Notes: generated by a model not told the origin, from the sequence alone. Positions 1 through 7,498 are shown, counted from the stretch's first letter. The stretch is DNA of 23,382 bases from a virus (IMGVR_UViG_3300025070_003546:1-23382), one strand, 5' to 3'. Numbers and translations: made by a program.

Positions 1-16
1 CAGTAGCTTTTAACCT

Positions 17-322
17 TTAGAGATTTAAGCCAGTTTCGTCTTGAGCATTCTCTATGCCTAAGACAGCAGTAGCCACGTTTGACCAATAAGCCATATCGTA
101 TCGCTCATCGTTCATAGCTGTAAGTTGAGCTAAAACGTCAATAGCTTGTGAGATGGATTCTTGTGGTTGTCTGCTCATGGCGTTAACCAATTCGCTGACT
201 GTGTAAGCACCCTCAACAGTTTCACCTGTTGTGAATGATTTGTTTTCAACGTTGAAAACCATAGTCATTGTTACTGGTGCAGTAGTCATATAAGTTTCGA
301 CGGCTTGGGCTAAGTTAGTCAT
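17..322 (-). CDS. Unknown 101-residue protein, left-arm copy
   Basis: Identical left copy of the gene at 23061-23366. It is the outermost gene, ending 16 bases from the end of the sequence. An in-frame upstream ATG would extend it to 355. Confidence 0.8.
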   Translation of the reverse strand: MTNLAQAVETYMTTAPVTMTMVFNVENKSFTTGETVEGAYTVSELVNAMSRQPQESISQAIDVLAQLTAMNDERYDMAYWSNVATAVLGIENAQDETGLNL

Positions 323-362
323 TTTATCTTCTTTCTTTAATTTGTTTTCGTTCATATATAAT

Positions 363-390
363 ATACTAGTGGCAAGTTTTTATTTGTCAA
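363..390 (-). promoter_or_regulatory. Promoter, left copy
   Basis: Mirror of 22993-23020: TTGACA, 16 bp, TAGTAT, reading leftwards into the outermost gene. Confidence 0.6.
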
Positions 391-401
391 GCATATTTTG
401 G

Positions 402-449
402 AAAAAACTTTGTAGGAATACCCACCTCACTGGATGGGTTTAATTCCTA
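402..449 (-). terminator. Rho-independent terminator, left copy
   Basis: Mirror of 22934-22981. The hairpin has TAGGAAT/ATTCCTA and ACCCA/TGGGT stems followed by a six-T run on the minus strand. Confidence 0.8.
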
Positions 450-504
450 CTAAATCTTGGGGGCACGGCAAAACAAAAACAAAATCCTTACCCCCGGATG
501 TTAA

Positions 505-852
505 TTACTTATATTCGAATCCCGGTCTCTTCTCGAAAGGGATATCTTTGTATCCATTCAAGTAGTAGGACTTATTCTTGTCGATAGTATTCTTTTTAGA
601 ATAACGTCTCCACTCTTTAGCCTTGGACTCTTTATACCATTTAGTTATCTTTGTAAGGTCTTTATTTACAAATGTCTGTAGGTATTCGTCCCTTAAATCT
701 TTAGGGACTGTATTAACAGCATTACGCACTGTATGCCTAAACAATCCATAACCTATGTTATGTGGACTTACGTATCCACTTTTATTCCTGTTCTTATCCA
801 CTAGGTCGCTTAGTTCATAAGCATCCCAGTATCTTTGTAATTCTTTATTCAT
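505..852 (-). CDS. Unknown basic protein of 115 residues, left copy
   Basis: Identical to the right-arm gene at 22531-22878; see that entry. The ATG preceded by AGAGGAAA is chosen over an upstream TTG at 885. Confidence 0.8.
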   Translation of the reverse strand: MNKELQRYWDAYELSDLVDKNRNKSGYVSPHNIGYGLFRHTVRNAVNTVPKDLRDEYLQTFVNKDLTKITKWYKESKAKEWRRYSKKNTIDKNKSYYLNGYKDIPFEKRPGFEYK

Positions 853-877
853 TGTTTTCCTCTTGTTTCCGTTGCCG

Positions 878-1108
878 CTAAGCAACCATATTTTTCAGTT
901 CTTGTTTAATCTCCCTAGCAACTTCCCCTTTCCAAGAGGTAGCGTTAGCGAGAAAATATCTAATAACACTTTTTGCACTATCAAATATATATTTGTCTTC
1001 GATTGAGTAAAGGTCGTCCATAGCCTCCAAATAAGGCAGAGCATATGGATTCGCATTCGTCCAATCTTTCCTAATGTCCTTTGCGATTTCAAATATCGGT
1101 CTGTTCAT
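878..1108 (-). CDS. Unknown 76-residue protein, left copy
   Basis: Identical to the right-arm gene at 22275-22505; see that entry. Start is the ATG at 1106-1108, downstream of its own promoter. Confidence 0.8.
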   Translation of the reverse strand: MNRPIFEIAKDIRKDWTNANPYALPYLEAMDDLYSIEDKYIFDSAKSVIRYFLANATSWKGEVAREIKQELKNMVA

Positions 1109-1139
1109 TTTCGTCCTACTTTCTGTTTGTCTTGATACC

Positions 1140-1168
1140 AATCTAGCAAAGTATGTTTACTTTGTCAA
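1140..1168 (-). promoter_or_regulatory. Promoter, left copy
   Basis: Mirror of 22215-22243: TTGACA, 17 bp, TAGATT. It overlaps the 3' end of the small membrane-protein gene upstream. Confidence 0.75.
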
Positions 1169-1297
1169 ATAACTTTTATACTTTCTTTCAGCTCGGCTAA
1201 TCCACTTCTCAGCCCAACCTTGAAAATCCCAAACAAACTTTGTAGCCATAATGGATATAAAGATTGTTCCTATAAGGTCGTAGTTTATGTTATCCAC
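1157..1297 (-). CDS. Small single-span membrane protein, left copy
   Basis: GTG-started 46-codon reading frame, mirror of 22086-22226, overlapping the end of the DUF2958 gene. Confidence 0.55.
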   Translation of the reverse strand: MDNINYDLIGTIFISIMATKFVWDFQGWAEKWISRAERKYKSYLTK

Positions 1298-1604
1298 GTG
1301 CTTCCCTTTCCATCTTCTCTACTTCGCTTAGTGCTGTTGGTGTCCAGTAAAGGTCTCTCTCTACTTTCATTCCAAATGGTCCTGTTACTATTTCAAAGCT
1401 CTCAAGGTCAAAGTATCCTAATTCAACTTCGGCTCCTGCTACAAGTCCGTAGAAGATTCCCTCTTCCTTATCAAACTCTGTTGCATACCAAGTCCAATTA
1501 TTCCACGGGCAAAAGTATTTCGCCTGCACTATTGGGTCCTCTTGTCTTTGTGTCTCATATATTTCGGGGAACTTGTTTTCAAGTTCTTTGGTTACTAATT
1601 TCAT
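1290..1604 (-). CDS. DUF2958 family protein, left copy
   Basis: Identical to the right-arm gene at 21779-22093; see that entry for family evidence. Confidence 0.88.
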   Translation of the reverse strand: MKLVTKELENKFPEIYETQRQEDPIVQAKYFCPWNNWTWYATEFDKEEGIFYGLVAGAEVELGYFDLESFEIVTGPFGMKVERDLYWTPTALSEVEKMEREARG

Positions 1605-1632
1605 CGTATCTCCTTTTGTTTTGTTAACCTTG

Positions 1633-1766
1633 ATTAACCTGCTAGGTCCTTATACCTTTGACTTACTCCTCGGGTGATTAAGAGGTTTATAAGTTATGGT
1701 TTCCCACCTCTCCCGAAACTTTCAGTCTCTAGTCCTAAGATTTTTACTCCTAGCTTGTCGGTTAAT
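1633..1766 (-). ncRNA. Structured 5' leader of the DUF2958 gene, left copy
   Basis: Mirror of 21617-21750, with the same closing and inner stems; see the right-arm entry. Confidence 0.55.
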
Positions 1767-1772
1767 ACTTTA

Positions 1773-1801
1773 ACCCTAACAAATAATCTTCTACTTGTCA
1801 A
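1773..1801 (-). promoter_or_regulatory. Promoter, left copy
   Basis: Mirror of 21582-21610: TTGACA, 17 bp, TAGGGT, firing into the structured leader. Confidence 0.75.
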
Positions 1802-1810
1802 GGATTAAAT

Positions 1811-1851
1811 AAAAAAATATTTGGAGCTGTTTTCTGTTGACAGGTAACAGC
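1811..1851 (-). terminator. Terminator after the zinc-ribbon gene, left copy
   Basis: Mirror of 21532-21572: GCTGTT/AACAGC stem followed by a seven-T run on the minus strand. Confidence 0.6.
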
Positions 1852-1875
1852 GAACCCCGTTCAAAGCAAATGGAC

Positions 1876-2121
1876 CTATTCGCGCAAAGCGTCTAGTAAA
1901 TAACCCGCCTCTTCGAAGTCGGATTGCAAACTATAGCTATTGTCGAAGTTGCCGTTATTTGTTAATAACAGAGTTGTATTATCTGTATTTTCAAAGAACA
2001 TACTCTTGAGCAAAGCTCTTGAGCTAACAACTTTATGACCATTGTTACAGTAACCGTTAGATTTAGTTACCATGGAACATTTTTTACAAACGAAACGTTT
2101 GTCTATTGTTTGTTCGGACAT
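1876..2121 (-). CDS. Small zinc-ribbon protein, left copy (Glu71 variant)
   Basis: Left copy of the gene at 21262-21507. It differs at one base (1909), giving Glu at residue 71 where the right copy has Asp. This is the only coding difference between the two arms. An upstream in-frame ATG at 2163 lies at the predicted transcription start. Confidence 0.82.
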   Translation of the reverse strand: MSEQTIDKRFVCKKCSMVTKSNGYCNNGHKVVSSRALLKSMFFENTDNTTLLLTNNGNFDNSYSLQSDFEEAGYLLDALRE

Positions 2122-2169
2122 TTTCACACCCCCTTTTTGTTTTATAGTTTTTTTAATATTCATACTCTT

Positions 2170-2197
2170 ACTTTAATCTTTCTGTAATCTTTGTCAA
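2170..2197 (-). promoter_or_regulatory. Promoter, left copy
   Basis: Mirror of 21186-21213: TTGACA, 16 bp, TAAAGT. Confidence 0.72.
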
Positions 2198-2300
2198 CTC
2201 TTATTGAAAATTTTTTTCATCGTGTGTGGATTCTGTTGAAAGGCTCCACACTGCCCCACGTCTCTAGGACCTTACGTCTTTAGAGAACATAAGCTTGAGG

Positions 2301-2335
2301 AAAAAAAGAAAGAGGAGTCTTCAGCTCCCCTCTCT
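2301..2335 (-). terminator. Strong terminator, left copy
   Basis: Mirror of 21048-21082: 11-bp stem, 7-nt loop and a T run on the minus strand. Confidence 0.85.
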
Positions 2336-2464
2336 AAAAAGACTAGCCCTCAAAATCTACACCTCGCAAGTGAGAAAGGGGGTATGTCTTATGAAACCTA
2401 GTTTAGCACTTATTGAAGACAATTCACTTTATTTCAGATTTATTTTATATCCTTGTGAAAAAAT

Positions 2465-2707
2465 TCACAAAGTAGGATTAAAGGGAATCCAAAGCTCCGA
2501 CACTATTTCCCTTACGGGGAACCGCACAGTCGTGTGTCCTTCACGGTTCCGTTTTTGTAGAGCTACACAGCAACACACACGATTGGCTTTCCACCTCATT
2601 GCTATGTCATCACTCTTTAATTCTATGGTTACCCGTTTATATTCGATTGCTCGAATGTTTCTACGTGGCTCATCTTCCTCATCTATCTGACTACTCCAGT
2701 CCCCCAA
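2465..2707 (-). CDS. Uncertain 80-codon reading frame, left copy
   Basis: Mirror of 20676-20918; it may be coding or part of a structured RNA. See the right-arm entry. Confidence 0.35.
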   Translation of the reverse strand: MGDWSSQIDEEDEPRRNIRAIEYKRVTIELKSDDIAMRWKANRVCCCVALQKRNREGHTTVRFPVREIVSELWIPFNPTL

Positions 2708-2768
2708 GGTTTGAACCTTGCAAGGTTTTCTAGATGGGTTTCAACCTACATCCTAGGATGCGTCTCCA

Positions 2769-2933
2769 CTAATTTTTCTTAGTAACCAAAACTTTACAGA
2801 AAATTCTTGTGAGAGCATACCGGTATTTATCGCCTTTACGTTTGCGTGCTCCACTATTAAAATGTTTTACTGCGTAATCAGTAGCAAGTGCGACTCGCTC
2901 ATTCCCTCGTGTTAGCAATCCAAATATGCTCAC
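2769..2933 (-). CDS. Small basic protein candidate, left copy
   Basis: GTG-started 54-residue frame, mirror of 20450-20614. Confidence 0.4.
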   Translation of the reverse strand: MSIFGLLTRGNERVALATDYAVKHFNSGARKRKGDKYRYALTRIFCKVLVTKKN

Positions 2934-2949
2934 AACAATCTTCTGTCAA
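2921..2949 (-). promoter_or_regulatory. Promoter candidate, left copy
   Basis: Mirror of 20434-20462: TTGACA, 17 bp, TATTTG. Confidence 0.45.
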
Positions 2950-2952
2950 TCA

Positions 2953-3087
2953 AACCTTAGTAAGACAATCTTAGAGCTGTTTAGTTGCAACTGGGGCGTT
3001 AACCCCTTACTCTGTGCAGGTAGTTTCCGATAAGCTCACTATGAACAACAGGGGCTGACAGGGACCTCCAGTGTCGTTGAGATATCA
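2953..3087 (-). ncRNA. Hairpin-rich transcript candidate, left copy
   Basis: Mirror of 20296-20430; see that entry. Confidence 0.35.
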
Positions 3088-3093
3088 CCTAGG

Positions 3094-3122
3094 ATAATCT
3101 TCACCGTCTTTGTGTGTGTCAA
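3094..3122 (-). promoter_or_regulatory. Promoter candidate, left copy
   Basis: Mirror of 20261-20289: TTGACA, 17 bp, GATTAT. Confidence 0.45.
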
Positions 3123-3282
3123 GCATATTGCAAGAAGTTTCTTTTCGAGACTTTGGACACTTTACGAGCCAACTCTTAAAATCATCTTACTAAAGTTTGA
3201 TTTAAATATTCTTTTGTCAAAAAGCCAAATTTTCTTAATATTCTCAGAACGACTATTTCACATTCGTATTGAATATATATCC

Positions 3283-3311
3283 AAGTTAGCAGGTTTTGAA
3301 TAACTTGTCAA
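3283..3311 (-). promoter_or_regulatory. Promoter, left copy
   Basis: Mirror of 20072-20100: TTGACA, 17 bp, TAACTT. Confidence 0.65.
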
Positions 3312-3322
3312 ATTCTGTAACT

Positions 3323-3880
3323 TAATTTCTTTTTGCAGCTGAATCCAGTCTCCAGTTAGATTCCAGCCTCCAGTATCTGACCATTACCTCACTTAAGAGG
3401 GTCCGGACCGTTTTATTGATACCGTGGAGTTATCACTTGAGTTATATTCAGATGAACCCGTTACTTTCACCCTCCAACTCTTTTTACACAGAATGAGACC
3501 TATACGGTTTACACAAACATTTCCATTTTCGGAAACTCGCAGATTTAGTGGGGCGGTCCCATAACATTCTCTCTCTTACCTAATGGCTTAATCTCAGCCG
3601 ACCTCAGTTACCCAAGGTGTCCTGCAACTTCCAAGTCATCTACAGAATGTTAACAAAGTCAATTCTTTGTCTCTTTTTACTGGCTAGGTGCTCCGGTTCT
3701 CCACCCCGCAAGGTGCCGGCTCCTCCGTCACTTCCCGTGAGTCTCGGTCTCACCCGAGCAAGAAGCATATTCCCCTAGTAATTCTCCCTAGTTTGTCTCT
3801 CACATAACCACATTTCCCAGTCGCCGAATGTATCCATTCAGAAGAAATGTTGCCGTGCGTGATAACTTCACGCTATCAAT
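3323..3880 (-). ncRNA. Large structured RNA candidate, left copy
   Basis: Mirror of 19503-20060. Includes the tandem 18-nt repeat (3339-3374) and the GGTCCGGACC palindrome (3400-3409). Confidence 0.45.
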
Positions 3881-3886
3881 ATAATC

Positions 3887-3915
3887 ACTCTAGCATAGTC
3901 TTGCCACTATGTCAA
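3887..3915 (-). promoter_or_regulatory. Promoter, left copy
   Basis: Mirror of 19468-19496: TTGACA, 17 bp, TAGAGT. Confidence 0.75.
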
Positions 3916-3925
3916 GTTCTTAAAT

Positions 3926-4011
3926 AAATAGCTTGTAACACACAATGTTCGTTTGGTTTCTCTATTTCCCTTGCAAGGTTTCCTCGTCTAACTATGTGCT
4001 ACAAGCTACTT
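3926..4011 (-). ncRNA. 17-bp-stem RNA module 2, left copy
   Basis: Mirror of 19372-19457; arms identical to module 1. Confidence 0.5.
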
Positions 4012-4074
4012 ACAGACTTTGAATGTCTAGTTTCCTAGAAATTTTATCACCCTAAGGTTCCTCTCGTCCTACAT

Positions 4075-4180
4075 AAATAGCTTGTAACACACTTACTTAT
4101 AAGCGTTTTCCACGCCCTACTTATAATTCGAACTCGCTATTGTGGTGCGAACTAATCTATAAATGTGCTACAAGCTACTT
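4075..4180 (-). ncRNA. 17-bp-stem RNA module 1, left copy
   Basis: Mirror of 19203-19308. Confidence 0.5.
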
Positions 4181-4223
4181 ACTTATACAATAACAACAAT
4201 GTTGTTAACAGAGTAAGTAACTT
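4172..4223 (-). ncRNA. Leader hairpin competing with module 1, left copy
   Basis: Mirror of 19160-19211: a 12-bp outer stem and 7-bp inner stem that share bases with module 1. Confidence 0.45.
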
Positions 4224-4232
4224 ATATAATCC

Positions 4233-4260
4233 ACCTTAGCAGATTATAAGTCTTTGTCAA
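4233..4260 (-). promoter_or_regulatory. Promoter, left copy
   Basis: Mirror of 19123-19150: TTGACA, 16 bp, TAAGGT, overlapping the end of the 41-codon gene. Confidence 0.7.
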
Positions 4261-4369
4261 GCTCTTTAGAAAGTTTTTTTTCAGCTGAACTTCTTAAGTC
4301 GTAGAAGTCTCTTTTAACTTCGTTACCGAATATATCCTCCCAAACAACTTCTGTTAAATGTTCTTTCAC
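4244..4369 (-). CDS. Small charged 41-residue protein, left copy
   Basis: GTG-started frame, mirror of 19014-19139. Confidence 0.6.
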   Translation of the reverse strand: MKEHLTEVVWEDIFGNEVKRDFYDLRSSAEKKLSKELDKDL

Positions 4370-4370
4370 T

Positions 4371-4511
4371 TTACCCTCCGTTCTCGTCGAACTCTATATC
4401 AATACCATTGTCGTCGCACCACTCGTAAAAAGTCTCTAAGAACCCATTTTCTAAATGGCTCTTATCAAAATATACTTCTTTACAAGCGTCGTTGTCTAAA
4501 AATATTTTCAC
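4371..4511 (-). CDS. Small acidic 46-residue protein, left copy
   Basis: GTG-started frame, mirror of 18872-19012, with a GGAGG ribosome site. Confidence 0.65.
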   Translation of the reverse strand: MKIFLDNDACKEVYFDKSHLENGFLETFYEWCDDNGIDIEFDENGG

Positions 4512-4519
4512 TTTTCCTC

Positions 4520-4792
4520 CTATACAGTTATATATTGGTTAACAATTTCAAGATGGTTAGAACTGATAGGTTTTTTACTTACCACCCTAACTAACTTCTC
4601 GTTACCTGCTACCCAGTAATATGGATTATCTTTGTAGTGTCCGTCAAAATCATCGACAGAATCTATTTCAAACCACATTTCTTCTACAAGTTCTTGGCTT
4701 GTCTTTTTATCGGCACCTTTAACTGCTAGATATGAGAACTCTTCGAATCCTGCCATCCTTTCTTCAAAGGTTATAATATATACTTTATCCAT
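4520..4792 (-). CDS. Unknown 90-residue protein, left copy
   Basis: Identical to 18591-18863; see that entry. Confidence 0.82.
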   Translation of the reverse strand: MDKVYIITFEERMAGFEEFSYLAVKGADKKTSQELVEEMWFEIDSVDDFDGHYKDNPYYWVAGNEKLVRVVSKKPISSNHLEIVNQYITV

Positions 4793-4857
4793 TATTCCTC
4801 GTTTTCCTTTTCTTCACTTTGCTGTCCGTCTATTATCGCTAATAACAATCTAATCAA
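4792..4857 (-). CDS. Possible 21-residue TTG-started peptide, left copy
   Basis: Mirror of 18526-18591. Its stop overlaps the start of the 90-residue gene. Confidence 0.3.
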   Translation of the reverse strand: MIRLLLAIIDGQQSEEKENEE

Positions 4858-4869
4858 TTTCTACCTTTC

Positions 4870-5052
4870 TTAGTTATGTCTTCTATTAATGGCATCTAGT
4901 GTCTCAAAGTTTTCCCGGCATACACTACTTGTCTTAATAGTGAACTCTTTGATACCTCTAGTAGACCAATCAAAAGATGGAACCATAGTGGCGTTAATAA
5001 AGATATCTTTGCTTTGATACTTTTTATTAAGTTCAGCCAATGTGTATTTCAT
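4870..5052 (-). CDS. Unknown 60-residue protein, left copy
   Basis: Identical to 18331-18513; see that entry. Confidence 0.78.
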   Translation of the reverse strand: MKYTLAELNKKYQSKDIFINATMVPSFDWSTRGIKEFTIKTSSVCRENFETLDAINRRHN

Positions 5053-5084
5053 TTTTTAACCTTTCTGTTTTAGCTTGTATTAAT

Positions 5085-5113
5085 AACTTAACAGAAAGTA
5101 GAACACTTGTCAA
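5085..5113 (-). promoter_or_regulatory. Promoter, left copy
   Basis: Mirror of 18270-18298: TTGACA, 17 bp, TAAGTT. Confidence 0.75.
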
Positions 5114-5382
5114 ATCAATACAATAAATTTCTTTTCTGAGTTAAATCCTATACTCCACGGAACTCCCGGAGCTTTTACCAAAATTTACCAACTCCAAAAT
5201 CTAGATGTAAAGTTTAGGTTTAGATTCCCATTTGCATTAAGATTCCCAATATTGTCCGGAACCTTTTGAATCCATTGGGCATTAGTGACTAGAAAATAGT
5301 CCGGACCTATATCTAAAGTATAGATTTAGATTTTTGAAATTTAAAATTTGGACGACTTTGGAATTCAGATTTTTTTTGATTG
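5114..5382. other. AT-rich gene-free stretch with short repeats, left copy
   Basis: Mirror of 18001-18269. I see no reading frame in it; repeats are described in the right-arm entry. Confidence 0.5.
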
Positions 5383-5387
5383 GAAAA

Positions 5388-5523
5388 TAAAAACGGACCC
5401 CTCCCCTATTGTCCCTAGACTCCTCTCCACAGGATTGGACCCGATGGAGCAGGGGATGCTTTCTCTTCTTTGGAAGAAATCACGAACGGTCTTACCCTTT
5501 TGAACTAGCCGTTCAGCCTTATA
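5388..5523 (-). ncRNA. Promoter-driven small RNA candidate, left copy
   Basis: Mirror of 17860-17995. Confidence 0.5.
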
Positions 5524-5529
5524 GTAATA

Positions 5530-5558
5530 ACTATAACATACCTTGCATACTTTGTCAA
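5530..5558 (-). promoter_or_regulatory. Strong promoter, left copy
   Basis: Mirror of 17825-17853: TTGACA, 17 bp, TATAGT. Here it lies about 130 bp downstream of the nuclease-like gene and reads in the same direction. Confidence 0.8.
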
Positions 5559-5560
5559 CT

Positions 5561-5580
5561 CATAAATAAAAAAATTTATG
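5561..5580. terminator. AT-rich hairpin, possible terminator, left copy
   Basis: Mirror of 17803-17822. CATAAAT and ATTTATG pair around a six-base loop. Here it lies between the nuclease-like gene and the first arm promoter. Confidence 0.4.
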
Positions 5581-5684
5581 TGCAGACTAGGTAGGGGGCT
5601 TATTTAGATTCGGGCTATGAACATTTAATACACCCCCCACTCATCTTACGTTTGCAATATAATTATGTTATACATATACATCGC

Positions 5685-6494
5685 TTAGTAATCTTCTACA
5701 CTTCTTTGTCCCCAAGCTCCTAGCATTGCATCTCTTCTTGGTTTCCAAGTTTGTCTGTTGGCGTGAGCAACAGCTACACTTATAATCTTTTCAAATTCTG
5801 CAGGCAGGTTCTGCTGTAGTTTAGCAAGATATTCACCCCAGTGGTAGAATTTGCTAGCCCCTTGGTAATTCATATACTCCCATTTTTTTTCACTAAAGTT
5901 ATACATATCACGGTAAAGTAGGGGCTCTCTTGCGTGATAAACATCATTGTCATACTCTTGTCTGTTGTATGTCATAAACTTATACGGCACAAGATAGCTT
6001 AAGCTCATATAGTTGCCTTTATTTTCTGCAACAACGTGCCTAAAAGTATCTTGAACGTCTTCAAAGTTGCGCTCATAGGTATACTTTGTTTGCCAATACC
6101 ATAACAAATACTTCAATGTGTTTGGTTTCCAAACTGATACGCCGATACCCGGCATAACGTAAACAACAAATTGTGCTTCGTGCTGTGGGTTTATCAATGC
6201 ACCCGGTGTTGGTGGCTTTAATTGACCACCGCTAAATTTAAATTCTGCAACTTCTAAAGCTACATTACCAGTTTCACAAGCTCTTGCATCTAGCTTTACT
6301 TGTATAGAAGTATCGCCAATAAAAGCATCTATGCCTTTTACTCTGTCTAATGTATCACCTTTAAGAGTTGACTTATACTCGCCATCCATCATACCCATAG
6401 AGCACATTGTATCTATTACAGCTTCACCTAAGTCGCCTAAGACAAGTGATTTGTAGAACTCGTGCAGTGGTTTTCCAGTTTCTTCATTTTCCAT
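5685..6494 (-). CDS. PD-(D/E)XK nuclease-like protein
   Basis: A 269-residue protein, probably a nuclease of the PD-(D/E)XK fold. In the sequence: Glu24 in GDLGEAVID, Asp56 in VKGIDAFIG, then Gln65-Val-Lys67 in the following strand. This is the order and spacing of the family's E, D and (E/Q)xK metal-binding residues; the rest of the protein is not recognisable. The start is ATG 6494, seven bases below a TAAAGT -10 box, so the message is probably leaderless; a longer frame to 6569 would run into the divergent gene. Its last seven codons and stop lie in the left inverted-repeat arm, whereas the same bases on the right arm are non-coding. A role in recombination, end processing or host DNA attack is inference. 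Confidence 0.8.
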   Translation of the reverse strand: MENEETGKPLHEFYKSLVLGDLGEAVIDTMCSMGMMDGEYKSTLKGDTLDRVKGIDAFIGDTSIQVKLDARACETGNVALEVAEFKFSGGQLKPPTPGALINPQHEAQFVVYVMPGIGVSVWKPNTLKYLLWYWQTKYTYERNFEDVQDTFRHVVAENKGNYMSLSYLVPYKFMTYNRQEYDNDVYHAREPLLYRDMYNFSEKKWEYMNYQGASKFYHWGEYLAKLQQNLPAEFEKIISVAVAHANRQTWKPRRDAMLGAWGQRSVEDY

Positions 6495-6501
6495 AATATT
6501 T

Positions 6502-6530
6502 ACTTTAGCACACATTACAAAAAAAATCAA
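6502..6530 (-). promoter_or_regulatory. Promoter of the nuclease-like gene
   Basis: On the minus strand, TTGATT, 17 bp, TAAAGT, with seven bases between the -10 box and ATG. It overlaps the divergent promoter region of the glycosyltransferase gene, so the two genes share one control region of about 50 bp. Confidence 0.65.
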
Positions 6531-6531
6531 G

Positions 6532-6537
6532 TATAGT
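6532..6537 (+). promoter_or_regulatory. -10 box of the GT81-like gene
   Basis: TATAGT seven bases before the ATG at 6545, predicting a leaderless message. I see no good -35 box. Confidence 0.5.
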
Positions 6538-6544
6538 AATAAAT

Positions 6545-7291
6545 ATGAATGTAGCAGTAGTAATACCAACTCTTAACGAAGAACTAAATATAAGAAATAC
6601 AATCAAGATGATGCCCGACTTGGTCGATGAGATTATTGTTATAGATAGTGGCTCTAAAGATAGAACACAAGCAATATGTGAAGACATCGGTGTGCAGTTT
6701 TACTTTGCAAAAGATATAGAACCAAGTCAAGGTCATTACTTAGGCAAGGGTGAGAACTTATGGAAATCACAATTTGTTACTGACTGTGAGATTATCTGTT
6801 ACCTTGATGCTGATTTGTTTACAATAACACCATCATATGTCGAGAGCTTAGTAAGTTCTTTAACACTCAAACCAAATACAAAGTTTGTCAAAAGTTACTT
6901 TGATAGAAGTCATACGCCTTATGGTGGTCGAGTCACTGAGCTGACTGCAAAGCCATTGCTTAAAATCTTTTACCCGGAGCTAACATCTATTCATCAACCA
7001 TTGAGTGGTCAAGTTGCAACTTACAAAGATGTTTTAGAGAATCTTGAATACCCGGTAGATTATGGTGTAGAAATATCACACTTGATTGATATCTATAATA
7101 CGTATGGCATTGATGCCATTGAGCAAGTCTTCTTAGGCAAGGTAGGTCATAGAAACAGAAACTTAGAGAGCTTGATACCTACAGCAGAAAGCGTGACAAA
7201 CATTATTATGGATAAAGCTTTTAGTAATGGTTTACTTAAAAGAAGATTTGTTACTGACATAATCTATAGAAGTCCTTACATAAACATTTAA
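6545..7291 (+). CDS. GT81-like glycosyltransferase (glucosyl-3-phosphoglycerate synthase family)
   Basis: A 248-residue GT-A glycosyltransferase. Motifs in order: PTLNEE (8-13), DSGSKDRT (34-41, sugar-nucleotide site), GKGENLW (67-73), the metal-binding DxD as DAD (88-90), GGRVTEL (127-133), QPLSG (151-155), YGVEI (173-177) and GHRNR (201-205). The last five are hallmarks of glucosyl-3-phosphoglycerate synthase (GpgS) of mycobacteria and relatives. There the GGRVTEL loop contacts the phosphoglycerate acceptor and the His of HRNR helps bind the metal. GpgS transfers glucose from a nucleotide sugar to 3-phosphoglycerate, for glucosylglycerate and methylglucose lipopolysaccharides. This copy is shorter than the roughly 320-residue mycobacterial enzyme, lacking N-terminal residues and a loop before GGRVTEL. 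It stands alone, divergent from a nuclease-like gene, with no other pathway gene nearby. The acceptor here could therefore be different, for example DNA or another phage-modified molecule (inference). Confidence 0.85.
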   Translation: MNVAVVIPTLNEELNIRNTIKMMPDLVDEIIVIDSGSKDRTQAICEDIGVQFYFAKDIEPSQGHYLGKGENLWKSQFVTDCEIICYLDADLFTITPSYVESLVSSLTLKPNTKFVKSYFDRSHTPYGGRVTELTAKPLLKIFYPELTSIHQPLSGQVATYKDVLENLEYPVDYGVEISHLIDIYNTYGIDAIEQVFLGKVGHRNRNLESLIPTAESVTNIIMDKAFSNGLLKRRFVTDIIYRSPYINI

Positions 7292-7339
7292 CATTCTGTT
7301 AACAAACTTGGCGTTTCAATATGCTACAGTTAAGAACTT

Positions 7340-7498
7340 ATGAATTATTTAGAAATGATAGCGTATGGAACAGCCAGTAATAAAGCTATAGAAAAAATTA
7401 CTTATGGCAAACCTAAGAGGTCGAAGAATCTTCGTAGTTTCGAACCCTTGAAATTGGAAGAACCTTTGTTTCATCTAACCGTAGACGACTTACCCTAA
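7340..7498 (+). CDS. Possible 52-residue protein
   Basis: ATG frame encoding a mostly basic N-terminal half with an acidic C-terminus. A TACAGT -10-like box ends nine bases before the ATG, and there is no ribosome site, so it would be nearly leaderless. It overlaps the 3' end of the minus-strand gene at 7413-8003 tail to tail by 86 bases, so one of the two ends may be wrong. No homologue is recognised. Confidence 0.3.
   Translation: MNYLEMIAYGTASNKAIEKITYGKPKRSKNLRSFEPLKLEEPLFHLTVDDLP

Larger units (their letters stand above)
1..5709. repeat. Left arm of a 5.7-kb terminal inverted repeat
   Basis: Reverse complement of 17674-23382, with mirror coordinate 23383 minus position and no net indel. 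The only mismatch I found is at 1909 (C here; T at 21474 on the other arm, where a perfect mirror would have G). The inner edge is between 5709 and 5710, inside the last codons of the minus-strand nuclease-like gene. Genes in this arm read leftwards, towards the end of the molecule. The outer edge is the end of the sequence, so the true repeat may be longer. Confidence 0.97.

Noticed and set aside
1-40. Hairpin telomere at the sequence ends
   Set aside because: The last bases (CAGTAGCTTTTAACC) show no terminal palindrome, and the gene stop lies 16 bases from the end, so the end is more likely a contig limit.
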